Assembly: GCA_017468925.1 (NCBI GenBank)
Contig: JAFUHI010000004.1
Location: 1 to 64,000 of the forward strand
Source: Bacilli bacterium
GTDB taxonomy: Bacteria > Bacillota_I > Bacilli_A > RFN20 > CAG-826
DNA: 64,000 nucleotides
Reading direction: 5' to 3'
Every line of letters begins with the position of its first letter. Position 1 is the first letter of the stretch. The notes beneath the pieces are model-generated. The model had not been told where the DNA came from. It saw nothing but the letters and a program-made list of their open reading frames with translations, and did not search any database. Positions 53,607-62,929 of this stretch are shown in pieces. A program made the position numbers and the translations under genes.

Positions 53607-54619
53607 TGAAAGCCCTCATTTATTTCGAAGGCGAAAAAGCGATTAAGAAAAGCGGCATAGGCCGTGCGATGTCTCATCAATTAAGGGCTTTAAAAAGTGC
53701 CGGTGTTTCAACTTGCATATGCCCGAAAGAAGATGAATACGATCTCGCGCACATAAACACAGTTTATGCAGCTTCCAAAAAACTACTAAAAAACTGCAAA
53801 AAGAAGGGGATTCCTGTCATCGTCCATGGTCATAGCACCTATGAGGATTTCAGGAATTCTTTTTCATGCTGGCAACTCATTGAGCCGTTCTTCGATAGAA
53901 TGCTCACCTATATGTATAGCCGCGCTGATTTGATAATCACCCCGACACCATATTCGAAAAGATTGATCGAGGGTTATGGATTGGGTCCAAAAGTTATCGA
54001 TATATCCAACGGTATAGATTTATCTGAATACGCACCAGATCCAGAAGGGGTCAAGATGTTTAGGGAAAGGTTTTCCCTCAAAGATGATGAAAAACCGGTT
54101 ATTGGCATCGGGTTTCCTTTTGAAAGAAAAGGAATCATCGACTTTTTCGAAGTGGCAAGAAGCATGCCCGATACAAAATTCATTTGGTTTGGGCATTTAG
54201 CGAAGATCGCTACGAACGCAAAAATCAGAAGAGCCATAAGAAAGAGGCCGAAAAACGCTATAATGGCCGGATATTGTGCTGGAAAGATAATCCATGGGGC
54301 ACTTCAAAGCTCTCTTTGCCTTTTCTTCCCATCTCATGAAGAGACCGAAGGGATTGTCGTTTTGGAGGCTTTGGCGAGCCATTGCCCTCTAATCGTGAGA
54401 GATATCGGAGTCTATGAAGATTGGCTTCATGACGGAATCGATTGCCATAAAGGCAAAACGAATGATGATTTCATTAGATTGATTAATGAATTGAAAGCCA
54501 ATGGAGAGAAACAAGAAATTCTTGATAACGGCTATGCTTTAGCAAAAGAAAGAACGCTTGATAAAGTGGGTCTTCAATTGAAAAAGGCCTACGAAGAACT
54601 GCTTGCTTCTAAAAAATAA
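53606..54619 (+). CDS. LafB/CpoA-like glycolipid glycosyltransferase (GT4)
   Basis: 337 residues, GT-B fold. MKALIYFEGEKAIKKSGIGR, LAHINTVYAASKKLL, VIVHGHSTYEDFRNSF, ADLIITPTPYSKRLI, ISNGIDLSEY, and the nucleotide-sugar motif EETEGIVVLEALA. The N-terminal half strongly recalls pneumococcal CpoA / Listeria LafB, which add galactose to glucosyl-diacylglycerol. The donor and acceptor are inferred. It shares one base with the deoC stop. Confidence 0.78.
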   Translation: MKALIYFEGEKAIKKSGIGRAMSHQLRALKSAGVSTCICPKEDEYDLAHINTVYAASKKLLKNCKKKGIPVIVHGHSTYEDFRNSFSCWQLIEPFFDRMLTYMYSRADLIITPTPYSKRLIEGYGLGPKVIDISNGIDLSEYAPDPEGVKMFRERFSLKDDEKPVIGIGFPFERKGIIDFFEVARSMPDTKFIWFGHLAKIATNAKIRRAIRKRPKNAIMAGYCAGKIIHGALQSSLCLFFPSHEETEGIVVLEALASHCPLIVRDIGVYEDWLHDGIDCHKGKTNDDFIRLINELKANGEKQEILDNGYALAKERTLDKVGLQLKKAYEELLASKK

Positions 54620-55550
54620 AGTATTTATTGGATTTATTTGAATCGATAGAATGCTCGCTTTTGTATTCTTTTGCCCATTGTTTAATTTTGCGTTTGGCTT
54701 CTTTATAAGGCATTCCGCCGAATGATGCGTCTTTTTTGGCGTCGAATTTCAAAGATAAAACATTTCTCCAGGTGAATTTGATGCTTGTTTTCATCGCTAT
54801 AGAGTCATTCACGCTGCATGCGAAATATTTTTCAAGGTCAAAACATAAAATATGTTTATCAAGTCTATCAATTCTTTTAACAGTCGTGCCAGAAAGCGAA
54901 TTGTCTTCTCGGTAAACATAATAACGATTTCTTGAGAGGACGATATTATTTGAATGCTCGATAAGAGAAAATACTAAACAATTATCTTCGAACATCGCAT
55001 TTTTTTCGGAAATGAAGAGAAGTGGCCTTTTTTCAAATAACGATCTCTTGAAGATTTTCTGCCAAAGAAAACCTCTGAATGAAATATCGCTTTGCAAATA
55101 AGCAAACGCTTTGTCTTTGCTGATTATTTTGTTTTTCGCAAAAGGATATTTCCTTATTTTGTTGTTTTTTAAGGTATAGAAAGAAAACGAGGCGATATCA
55201 GGTTTTTCCTTATTGATGACCTTAGATATTTCTTCAAATGCGTTAGGCAAGAAGTAATCATCAGAATCTAAGAATGTGACATATTCTCCTATCGATATTT
55301 TGATCGCTTCGGTTCTGGCGATAAGAATCCCAAGCCGTTCTTTGTTTTTAAGAAGCTTTATATTTGGATTCGTTTCCATATGCTTTTCGATTATCGAAAG
55401 TGAATCATCTTCGCTTAGATCATATGAAACAATCGCTTCATAATTAATTGAAGCAGTTTGCTTTTCTAAAGAAGAAAGGCATTCATCTAAAAAACGCGAT
55501 GAATTATATACCGGGATGATTATGCTCAACGTGATAGCTTCATTTTCCAT
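54609..55550 (-). CDS. Family 2 glycosyltransferase
   Basis: 313 residues from ATG 55550 (a TTG at 55580 is possible). GT-A core: LSIIIPVYNSSRFLDECLSS, YEAIVSYDLSEDDSLSII, GEYVTFLDSDDYFLPNAF (DxD), and MFEDNCLVFSLIEHS; it lacks membrane segments. Resembles capsule/wall polysaccharide or glycolipid GT2 enzymes; acceptor unknown. On its strand TAAAAT lies 10 nt before the ATG with no ribosome site. Its stop overlaps the convergent GT4 gene by 11 bp. Confidence 0.82.
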   Translation of the reverse strand: MENEAITLSIIIPVYNSSRFLDECLSSLEKQTASINYEAIVSYDLSEDDSLSIIEKHMETNPNIKLLKNKERLGILIARTEAIKISIGEYVTFLDSDDYFLPNAFEEISKVINKEKPDIASFSFYTLKNNKIRKYPFAKNKIISKDKAFAYLQSDISFRGFLWQKIFKRSLFEKRPLLFISEKNAMFEDNCLVFSLIEHSNNIVLSRNRYYVYREDNSLSGTTVKRIDRLDKHILCFDLEKYFACSVNDSIAMKTSIKFTWRNVLSLKFDAKKDASFGGMPYKEAKRKIKQWAKEYKSEHSIDSNKSNKYFIF

Positions 55551-55631
55551 CTTTTGTATTATTTTATATTGTTTTAACAATAATTTAATGTAAAATATTG
55601 AAGCGCTTAAGCGGAAAGAAGGTGATAATGC

Positions 55632-55808
55632 ATGCCAGTAAAGACAGTCGTCAAAGAGAACGAATCATTGGATGAAGCTTTACGTCGCTTCAAAAGAAGC
55701 GTCAACAAGAGTGGTGTCCTTCTAGAATGCCGCAAAAGAGAAGCCTTCTTAAAAACCGGATTGAAGAGAAAACAAAAATCCGAGTTGGCTCGCCGCAAAA
55801 AGTGGTAA
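55632..55808 (+). CDS. rpsU: 30S ribosomal protein S21
   Basis: 58 residues, starting [20 protein letters not shown], then [19 protein letters not shown] and ending SELARRKKW; classic bS21. AAGGTGAT sits 8 nt before the ATG and a strong terminator follows. A single-gene unit, divergent from the GT2 gene. Confidence 0.95.
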   Translation: MPVKTVVKENESLDEALRRFKRSVNKSGVLLECRKREAFLKTGLKRKQKSELARRKKW

Positions 55809-55818
55809 TTCACCAATT

Positions 55819-55846
55819 AATCCTGGCCTAGCCGGGATTTTTTTTT
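55819..55846 (+). terminator. rpsU terminator
   Basis: AATCCTGGC (55819-55827) / GCCGGGATT (55831-55839), one G-U pair, then a long T run to 55846. Confidence 0.9.
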
Positions 55847-55899
55847 ATTTTCTTGTCAAAACTATGCATTTTTCGTGTATAAGAGGCATGAGACAAGAA

Positions 55900-57060
55900 A
55901 TGATTTATCAAAGCCAGGACAACACTTGTTCGCTCGCTGTCCTGAAAATGCTTATGGTCGATGCGAGCGGAGACAAAAGGTTTAAGTTCTATAAACCGAG
56001 GAAAGGCGGTCCGTATTCGTTGAAGGACGTAGAGACCATCGCAAAAGAAGAAGGGTTCCGCGTAACATTCAAAAAGGTAGAGGATAAGGAGGAAATAAAA
56101 AACAATACCGAATACCCTTTGTTTGTTACTTTCGAGGAAAATGGACTAGTTCACGCGGTAAAAGTGATCTCAGAGCGACTTGGCTATTTTCATATCGCCG
56201 ATCCTTCAAAAGGCAGATACAGCCTAAGCAAAAAGCAATTCATAAGCAAATGGACTGGAGTTTATGGCACGATAGTTAGAGAAAAAGAAATTGCTCCATC
56301 AAAAGACAAACTTGATTTGGTGCCAAAAAAGAATATTGCAGTTTTGCTTTTCGTGGAGCTTATTGCCATATCTTCTTTATTGGCTGGGATGTATTTCGTT
56401 GATGAAAATGGTAATTATTTAGTGCCAGTCATATGTTTTTCGGTTTTTGCCATAATGGAGATATTCAGAAGATCTCTATCGATTCGGTTCATGAAGAAGT
56501 TCGATGAAAAATGGCTTGAATACGTTTTTAATGGCAAAAACAAAAAGGACGCATGGGCTCGATATCATTCTCTTGAGAAAAACATATTCGCCTCTCCGAT
56601 GAATCTACTATCTTCAATAATCTCGTCGGTGTCGATTGTTTTGATCGGAGGGTTAAATGAACCATCGTTTTTCCTTTCCGCTGCATTAACAATAGGCGCG
56701 GTCGCTATAAAACAGGCATTTGATTCCTTCACAAAGGATAAACTAAAAGTCGTTTCGACATCAAAAGAGCAGGAATTATTCTCTAAAGGCGGAGGGATTG
56801 AGGAAGCTAAAGAAGTTAAAGCATACGGCTACAAATATGGTTCATATTTTTCATATGGCCAAATAATCACCGTGTTTTTGGTTCTTTGCTTTGCAATTAT
56901 CCCTCTCCTCCATAGTGGCCACATTTCCTTGAATTATTATTTGTTCCAATTCTTTGGCTTATTTGTTTTATCCTCGCTGCTAGAAAAGATTTTTGCCTTC
57001 GAAGAGGAATATATCGCTAGAGAAAAAGATTTGATGTATTTTTACGAATATTTGTCTTAA
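55900..57060 (+). CDS. C39 peptidase fused to a six-TM exporter-like domain, lacking an ATPase domain
   Basis: 386 residues from ATG 55900; ATG 55888 and 55864 are alternatives. A TTGTCA (55853-55858) / TATAAG (55878-55883) promoter, spacer 19, would start the RNA near 55890. Residues 1-130 are a C39 peptidase with Gln4, Cys10 (YQSQDNTCSLAVLKML), His85 (GLVHAVKVI) and Asp101 (FHIADPSKG). Residues ~140-370 hold six hydrophobic segments like an ABC exporter membrane domain. The protein stops where the nucleotide-binding domain should begin; no Walker A or ABC signature is present, and none lies in the bases after the stop. Bacteriocin exporters cleave GG leaders with this domain. Here the partner ATPase and substrate are unknown. 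Confidence 0.7.
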   Translation: MIYQSQDNTCSLAVLKMLMVDASGDKRFKFYKPRKGGPYSLKDVETIAKEEGFRVTFKKVEDKEEIKNNTEYPLFVTFEENGLVHAVKVISERLGYFHIADPSKGRYSLSKKQFISKWTGVYGTIVREKEIAPSKDKLDLVPKKNIAVLLFVELIAISSLLAGMYFVDENGNYLVPVICFSVFAIMEIFRRSLSIRFMKKFDEKWLEYVFNGKNKKDAWARYHSLEKNIFASPMNLLSSIISSVSIVLIGGLNEPSFFLSAALTIGAVAIKQAFDSFTKDKLKVVSTSKEQELFSKGGGIEEAKEVKAYGYKYGSYFSYGQIITVFLVLCFAIIPLLHSGHISLNYYLFQFFGLFVLSSLLEKIFAFEEEYIAREKDLMYFYEYLS

Positions 57061-57083
57061 AGCAACTTGAATATGTAAAAAGA

Positions 57084-57098
57084 TAGCACTTTGTGCTA
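57084..57098 (+). other. Short perfect inverted repeat before ybeY
   Basis: TAGCAC, TTT, GTGCTA, 12 nt before the ybeY ATG, between a possible -35 (TGTAAA) and -10 (TAGATT). Could be an operator; it shares AGCAC with CIRCE half-sites but not the spacing. Confidence 0.35.
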
Positions 57099-57109
57099 GA
57101 TTATTAGCG

Positions 57110-57592
57110 ATGGAAATAGTTTTTTCTAACGAGATTGACGCCAAATACGACTTCTTGGAAGATTGTTACGAATCTCTGGCTAAGGTTACCGAAGAGGTTT
57201 TGTCGATCAAAAGTCTCTATGAAGTTGATGTGTCGTTGGTTGATGATGAAACTATTCATTCCATTAATCGTGATTATCGCGGAGTTGATCGAATCACTGA
57301 CGTCATATCTTTCGCCTTCAACGATGGAGTTGAGGAAAAAGATGCGATCAAGCCTCAGCCAGGCATGCCAATCATGTTGGGTGAGATATTGATTTGTTTG
57401 CCCCAGGCTTTAAGGCAAGCGAAAGAGATCGGCAACACCGAGAATCGTGAATTATTCTTCTTATTCATTCATGGCCTGCTTCATTTGCTCGGCTATGATC
57501 ATATGAAAAAAGAAGATGAGGAAATAATGTTTCCGTTGCAAGAGAAAATATTGCAGAAAGCGAGCCAAAATGGAAGTTTACGAACTGATTGA
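57110..57592 (+). CDS. ybeY: rRNA maturation endoribonuclease YbeY
   Basis: 160 residues. Zinc motif HGLLHLLGYDH with three His, plus YRGVDRITDVISFAF and GEILICLPQAL. Processes 16S rRNA 3' end and takes part in ribosome quality control. First gene of the ybeY-cdd-era-recO unit; overlaps cdd by 23 bp. Confidence 0.94.
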   Translation: MEIVFSNEIDAKYDFLEDCYESLAKVTEEVLSIKSLYEVDVSLVDDETIHSINRDYRGVDRITDVISFAFNDGVEEKDAIKPQPGMPIMLGEILICLPQALRQAKEIGNTENRELFFLFIHGLLHLLGYDHMKKEDEEIMFPLQEKILQKASQNGSLRTD

Positions 57593-57968
57593 AGATGCTA
57601 AAGAAGCCAGAAGCCTATCTTATTCGCCATATTCGCATTTCGCTGTTGGCGCCGCCGTTATTTTAAAAGATGGTAGGATTTTTCTTGGAGCCAATATAGA
57701 GAATGCCTCTTATCCTTTATGCATGTGCGCGGAAAGAAACGCCATATACAACGCCATGATGAATGGTGCCACAAGCGACGACTTTATGGCGTTAGCTGTA
57801 GTTGCGGATACTGAATATCCTTGCTCGCCCTGCGGAGCGTGCAGGCAAGTCTTGAGTGAATTATTCCCTCATCAAGCTCCGATTTATATGGCTAATCTCA
57901 AAGGAGATGTCCAAGAGACAAATATGGATGAACTCTTGCCATTTGCTTTTTCTGGTGACGATATATGA
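57570..57968 (+). CDS. cdd: Cytidine deaminase
   Basis: 132 residues, homotetrameric type. YSPYSHFAVGAAV, CAERNAIYNAM (catalytic Glu and zinc Cys) and PCSPCGACRQVLSE. Converts cytidine/deoxycytidine to uridine forms, feeding deoA. ATGA overlap with era. Confidence 0.96.
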   Translation: MEVYELIEDAKEARSLSYSPYSHFAVGAAVILKDGRIFLGANIENASYPLCMCAERNAIYNAMMNGATSDDFMALAVVADTEYPCSPCGACRQVLSELFPHQAPIYMANLKGDVQETNMDELLPFAFSGDDI

Positions 57969-58846
57969 AAAGTGGATTTGTAGCTATTTTAGGAAGACCA
58001 AACGTTGGCAAAAGCACTTTGCTTAACGCTATTTTGAGCAAGAAAGTTTCGATTGTGACTTCTAGAGCCCAGACAACAAGAGACTCCATAATGGGTATAT
58101 ATAACACAAAAGGTGTTCAGATTGTTTTCATCGATACGCCTGGGTTATTCGAAGGGAAATCCGCTTTGGATTCGACAATAGATAAAGCCGCTAGAAATGC
58201 ATCTAGAGGTGTGGAATGTGCGCTTTTCCTAATCGATTGCTCTCAATCAAACATGGAATTGGAGCAAAAGACGATTGAATCACTTAAACTAGAATGCCCG
58301 CTTATCATTGTTTTGAACAAAATCGATTTGGTGAGGGTTGATAAAGCAGAGGAAATTAGAGCGTTCTTCTTAGAAAAAAACCCGAATGCGAAAATCATGC
58401 TTATGAGCGCGTTGAAGAACTTTGGCATCAAAGAGGTGAAAGATGAGATTTTGACGCATTTGCCGGAAGGTCCGCAATATTATCCACTCGACGCTTTGAC
58501 CGATAAAGACAAAAGATTCGAAGCCAAGGAGGAGATAAGGCGAGAGATATTGCGTTTCGTTAAAGATGAGGTTCCGCATCAATCCGCTGTCACCATCGAA
58601 AGATTTGAGGAGAAAAAAGGAAATAACATAATCGAAGCGTCCATCTACGTAGAAAAAGAGAGTCAGGTCGCGATAATTGTCGGCAAAAAAGGGTCGATGA
58701 TAAAAAAGATATCGATGACAGCGAGAAGAGAATTGGAAAGAATGTGGCAAGAACATGTCACTTTAGAAGTCGAAGTAAAAGTCGCGAAGGACTGGAGAAA
58801 TAGGGCTTCAAAACTAGCCCAATTCGGCTATTCAGATAACAATTAG
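57965..58846 (+). CDS. era: GTPase Era
   Basis: 293 residues. GRPNVGKSTLLNAIL (G1), TTRDSIMG, DTPGLFEGK (G3), NKIDLV (G4), and C-terminal KH domain with IVGKKGSMIKKISMTAR. Binds the 3' end of 16S rRNA during 30S maturation. Followed 1 bp later by recO. Confidence 0.97.
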   Translation: MKSGFVAILGRPNVGKSTLLNAILSKKVSIVTSRAQTTRDSIMGIYNTKGVQIVFIDTPGLFEGKSALDSTIDKAARNASRGVECALFLIDCSQSNMELEQKTIESLKLECPLIIVLNKIDLVRVDKAEEIRAFFLEKNPNAKIMLMSALKNFGIKEVKDEILTHLPEGPQYYPLDALTDKDKRFEAKEEIRREILRFVKDEVPHQSAVTIERFEEKKGNNIIEASIYVEKESQVAIIVGKKGSMIKKISMTARRELERMWQEHVTLEVEVKVAKDWRNRASKLAQFGYSDNN

Positions 58847-58847
58847 G

Positions 58848-59579
58848 ATGAAAGAAACAAAAAACATAAAAGGATACGTCATAAGGGTGTCGCCGTACAA
58901 AGAATACGATGCGATGGTGACGATACTTTCTGAAGAAGGGCTTTTTTCTTTTTCCGGAAGAGGGATCAAGAAAAACACAAGCAAGAATTTCGCGAGTTGT
59001 CAGCCTTTATGCTTTTCTTCTTTTCAACTAACATCCACAGGAACAAGCTATTCATTAAAAGAATCTAAACTTCTTTCTTCAAGCCCTGACTATAGTTCGT
59101 TTGAGAAAGCAATCAGCTTATCTATTATTGAGGAATTATCTGGCAAAATCATCAAAGATGATGATTGTGAAGTGGCATATGAATGGCTTGGATCCATTTT
59201 GAATTCTTTGAATTCAGGTTTGGACGCTTTGTCTATGACGCTTATATATTTTGCTCAGCTCATTAAGATAAATGGATATGGGCTTAATGTATCATCCTGC
59301 ATTCATTGTGGCGGGAAGAAGAACATCGTCGGGGTTGATTATATAAATGGCGGATTTGTCTGCGAAAGGTGCGCCGATAAGAACACCGTTATATATAATC
59401 CTGAGACTTTGAAAACAGTGAGATATATATTTATGTGCGGCTTAACTAATTACAAACAAGCCAAATTTGACACAGAAATTTGTTATAAACTCATTATTGA
59501 CTTGTCAATTTTCCTCGAAGATACCTTAGGTTTTAAGCTAAAAAGCGTTGAAACAATAAAAACCATGTTAAAATATTGA
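58848..59579 (+). CDS. recO: DNA repair protein RecO
   Basis: 243 residues. N-terminal OB fold (KGYVIRVSPYKEYDAMVTIL, LFSFSGRGIKKNTSK), helical domain, zinc finger CIHCGG ... CERC. Loads RecA with RecR. The gene follows era as in most Firmicutes. Confidence 0.93.
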   Translation: MKETKNIKGYVIRVSPYKEYDAMVTILSEEGLFSFSGRGIKKNTSKNFASCQPLCFSSFQLTSTGTSYSLKESKLLSSSPDYSSFEKAISLSIIEELSGKIIKDDDCEVAYEWLGSILNSLNSGLDALSMTLIYFAQLIKINGYGLNVSSCIHCGGKKNIVGVDYINGGFVCERCADKNTVIYNPETLKTVRYIFMCGLTNYKQAKFDTEICYKLIIDLSIFLEDTLGFKLKSVETIKTMLKY

Positions 59580-59596
59580 AATTCACTTATATAGGG

Positions 59597-59624
59597 TTGC
59601 ATTGTTAATTATTGTTACTATAAT
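59597..59624 (+). promoter_or_regulatory. glyQS promoter
   Basis: TTGCAT (59597-59602), 16-bp spacer, TATAAT (59619-59624); leader about 27 nt with GGAG 13 nt before the ATG. No T-box is visible in this short leader. Confidence 0.65.
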
Positions 59625-59657
59625 TTCCAAAGATAAATAAATGGAGTTTTTTATTTT

Positions 59658-61064
59658 ATGTCAAATAAGTTCGAATTCGAAAAAATTGTAAGCCATCTGC
59701 AGACTAGCGGATATGTTTTCGCCGGCAGTTCAATATACGGTGGATTATCCAATACATGGGATTACGGTCCTTTAGGCGCTGAATTAAAGCGCAATATCAA
59801 AGATTTGTGGTGGAAACGCTTTGTGCAGGAATCTGCCACAAACGTCGGCCTAGATTCTGCTATTTTGATGAATCCAAAAGTCTGGCAGGCCACAGGGCAC
59901 GTTTCAACATTCAATGACCCGATGATCGATTGCAAATCTTGCAAAGCAAGATTAAGAGCCGATGAAATCATCAAAAAGCAATTCCCAGAAGTCGATGTTG
60001 AGGGGATGAGCGCTGGAGAGATGGATTCATTTATTTCCGGCCATAAATTGGTGTGTCCAGTCTGCGGCAAAAGCGATTTTACTCCGATTAGACAATTTAA
60101 TTTGATGTTCAAAACGCATATAGGTGTTTTCGAAGATGACAAAAACATCGTTTATCTAAGACCAGAAACAGCACAGGGCGTTTTCGTAAATTTCAAAAAC
60201 GTTCAAAGAGCCTGCAGAAAAAAAATTCCATTTGGCATTTGCAACGCCGGAAAAAGCTTCAGAAACGAGATAACTCCTGGAAATTTTATCTTCAGAACAA
60301 GAGAATTTGAACAATTAGAGATGGAATTCTTCTGCAAACCAGGAACGGACCTTGAATGGTTTGAACACTGGAAAAAGCATTGTCTATCATTCGTTGAAGA
60401 ACTTGGTGTGAAGGAGGATAATCTCCGCTTTAGAGATCATGAGCCGGCGGAGCTTGCCTTCTATAGCAAAGCAACAACTGATGTAGAATATGATTTTCCA
60501 AGTTTGGGCTGGGGCGAAATATTAGGAATCGCCGACAGAACAGACTATGACTTGAAGAGACATAGCGAATTCTCTGGTGAAGATATGACATATTTAGATA
60601 GCGATGATAATTCTCGCTATATCCCATATGTTATCGAGCCTTCCATGGGATTGGACAGATTGATGCTCATGGTGATGGTGGATTCATATGACGAAGAAAC
60701 GTTGGAAAATAATGAAACCCGTATTGTTATGCATTTGAAACCTTCGATTGCTCCTTATAAAATTGCAGTTTTACCTCTATCTAAGAAATTGGAAGACAAA
60801 GCAGGAGAGGTCATGGAAATGCTAAGCAAGAGATATATGTGTATTTTCGACACCACCGGATCGATTGGCAAACGTTATCGTAGAGAAGATGCGATAGGAA
60901 CACCATATTGCGTTACGATTGATTTCGATACGGCTGGCATTGGCGATGACGTTGATGCGTCTCTTTTGAACACTGTTACTATCAGAGATAGAGACAACAT
61001 GACTCAAGATAGAGTTCCTCTAGATAAGCTTATTGAATATTTTGATGAGAGGTTGAATAAGTAA
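59658..61064 (+). CDS. glyQS: Glycyl-tRNA synthetase, dimeric type
   Basis: 468 residues, eukaryotic/Gram-positive homodimeric GlyRS. GSSIYGGLSNTWDYGPLGAE at the N-terminus, zinc-type cysteines (CKSCKARL ... CPVCGKS), class II motif 2 FRNEITPGNFIFRTREFEQ, motif 3 EPSMGLDRLMLM, and the C-terminal anticodon domain (PYKIAVLPLSKK). Gram-positive glyQS often has a T-box; none is seen here. Confidence 0.97.
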   Translation: MSNKFEFEKIVSHLQTSGYVFAGSSIYGGLSNTWDYGPLGAELKRNIKDLWWKRFVQESATNVGLDSAILMNPKVWQATGHVSTFNDPMIDCKSCKARLRADEIIKKQFPEVDVEGMSAGEMDSFISGHKLVCPVCGKSDFTPIRQFNLMFKTHIGVFEDDKNIVYLRPETAQGVFVNFKNVQRACRKKIPFGICNAGKSFRNEITPGNFIFRTREFEQLEMEFFCKPGTDLEWFEHWKKHCLSFVEELGVKEDNLRFRDHEPAELAFYSKATTDVEYDFPSLGWGEILGIADRTDYDLKRHSEFSGEDMTYLDSDDNSRYIPYVIEPSMGLDRLMLMVMVDSYDEETLENNETRIVMHLKPSIAPYKIAVLPLSKKLEDKAGEVMEMLSKRYMCIFDTTGSIGKRYRREDAIGTPYCVTIDFDTAGIGDDVDASLLNTVTIRDRDNMTQDRVPLDKLIEYFDERLNK

Positions 61065-61110
61065 TATTAAAGTATTAAATTAGTACATTTATATTATAAA
61101 TAATATAGTT

Positions 61111-62928
61111 ATGATTGATAATGATTTGATTAAGGAAATAATCGATAGGGCTGATATAGTTCAGGTCATTTCGTCATACATAAATGTCATAAAGAAAGGC
61201 AAAAGCTACGTTGCCATTTGCCCATTCCACGATGATTCAAACCCATCTTTGCACATATCTCCTGAAAAAAGGATCTTTAAATGTTTTGTTTGTGGGACCG
61301 GCGGTAACGTGATCCAATTTGTCCAGAAATACGAGAACATTCCATTTATGGAAGCAGCCAGAAAAGTCGCCCAGATGTCAAATTTTAGCGACCCAAGGCT
61401 TGATAGATTGAATTTCAAAAAGACAGTCGACCCAAAGAAAGATGCTTTATATTCATGCATTGATGATTTGGCTAAGTACTATCAGTCCGCCTTAAACTCA
61501 GAAGAAGGACAGGAAGCAATGAAATATCTTTCTTCTAGAAACATTTCATCCGAAGACATCAGGAAATATCGAATTGGCTACGCCCCGAAAAACGGAAAAG
61601 CCACAATAGCCTTTTTGAATGCCAAAGGTCACTCGCTTAAAAGCATAGAGGATATCGGAATTGCCTTCGCTAAAGCGGATAATGCCACAAGCGATACAAA
61701 TGCTGGAAGAGTTATCTTCCCTCTATCTTCTCCAGATGGACAAATAATTGGTTTTTCAGCCAGAAGAATAGTGGATGATGGCTCATCAAAATACGTTAAT
61801 TCGCCAGAAACTTTGATTTTCAACAAAAGCAAAACTCTTTATAACTATCACAATGCAAGGGAATCTGCCCCACATGACAAATATGTATATGTCCTGGAGG
61901 GGTTTATGGATGTTATTGCGCTTGGGAAGGCCGGTATTTCGTCTTCTGTCGCTCTTATGGGGACTGCCTTGACCAAGGAGCAAATCGAGCTTCTAAGGCG
62001 CTTTAATTGCGAAATAAGGCTATGTCTAGATGGTGATGAGGCCGGGCAAAGAGCCATGATGAAGATGGTTGGCCTATTAAACAAAGCGGGAATTAGGGTG
62101 AGAATCGTCGATTACGGTGGTGATCTTAGAGACCCGGACGATATATTGCAAGAAGAAGGCAAAGAAGCCTTGGTGAATAAAATGAGCAAACTTATCGATA
62201 CGTTCGATTTCCAGGTAAGCTACTACGAGAACACCAAGAAGCTATCCGATCCACAGGAACGCAATAAGGTGATGAATTACTTTATTCCTTTTATAAGGAA
62301 TATTAAACCTGGAATCGATAGAGATAATTACATCGTAAGGCTAAGCAAAGCCACTGGGTATGAAGTCGAGGCCATTAGGCATCAAATCAATCTCGCTCCA
62401 GCCGGCAAGAAAACAAGCGAAGAATACGATAATGACGATGTAGTTTCATTTGAATGGAATGATTACGCCAAAACAACAACAAGGTTGGTTGGTGCAGAAA
62501 GAGCAATCATCTATTACATGCTAAATAATTACGATGCGATTAGTTACTACGAAAAAAACATCGCGAATATGTACGATAAAGTCTATGAGGAAATAGCTTC
62601 ATATATCCAAGAAGTGGCTTCTAACGTCAAAGCAGTGCCAGATGTCGCAACCCTGATGGCAACAATTGCTGGTGATGAAAACGCCAACTCTGATGAGCTA
62701 TGCGGGAAAATCGCTGCCATCATAGATGATAATTTCCACCCACCTTATTCAAAATCAACCATGGATGAGGCTTTTGCCGTGATGAACGAAGAGAAAGACA
62801 GAATATATCAAGCGAATAGGTTCAAAGAAGAGCTGGAAGGCAAGACTCAAGACGAAAAAGCAAAGCTTTTGACAGAACGTTCTAAAAACGTTTGGAATAA
62901 ACTCAAAAGGAAAAAGGGAGGAATTTAA
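61111..62928 (+). CDS. dnaG: DNA primase
   Basis: 605 residues. CHC2 zinc site ([25 protein letters not shown]), TOPRIM core ([31 protein letters not shown]) and a helical C-terminal region for the DnaB helicase. A TATAAA (61095-61100) ends 10 nt before the ATG, and no ribosome site is visible. Starts the dnaG-rpoD unit. Confidence 0.97.
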   Translation: MIDNDLIKEIIDRADIVQVISSYINVIKKGKSYVAICPFHDDSNPSLHISPEKRIFKCFVCGTGGNVIQFVQKYENIPFMEAARKVAQMSNFSDPRLDRLNFKKTVDPKKDALYSCIDDLAKYYQSALNSEEGQEAMKYLSSRNISSEDIRKYRIGYAPKNGKATIAFLNAKGHSLKSIEDIGIAFAKADNATSDTNAGRVIFPLSSPDGQIIGFSARRIVDDGSSKYVNSPETLIFNKSKTLYNYHNARESAPHDKYVYVLEGFMDVIALGKAGISSSVALMGTALTKEQIELLRRFNCEIRLCLDGDEAGQRAMMKMVGLLNKAGIRVRIVDYGGDLRDPDDILQEEGKEALVNKMSKLIDTFDFQVSYYENTKKLSDPQERNKVMNYFIPFIRNIKPGIDRDNYIVRLSKATGYEVEAIRHQINLAPAGKKTSEEYDNDDVVSFEWNDYAKTTTRLVGAERAIIYYMLNNYDAISYYEKNIANMYDKVYEEIASYIQEVASNVKAVPDVATLMATIAGDENANSDELCGKIAAIIDDNFHPPYSKSTMDEAFAVMNEEKDRIYQANRFKEELEGKTQDEKAKLLTERSKNVWNKLKRKKGGI

Positions 62929-62929
62929 A

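Noticed and set aside
57061-57109. Frameshifted ATPase domain after the C39 membrane protein
   Set aside because: Only 49 bp separate its stop from ybeY, and neither these bases nor the alternative frames of the 3' end encode Walker A or an ABC signature.
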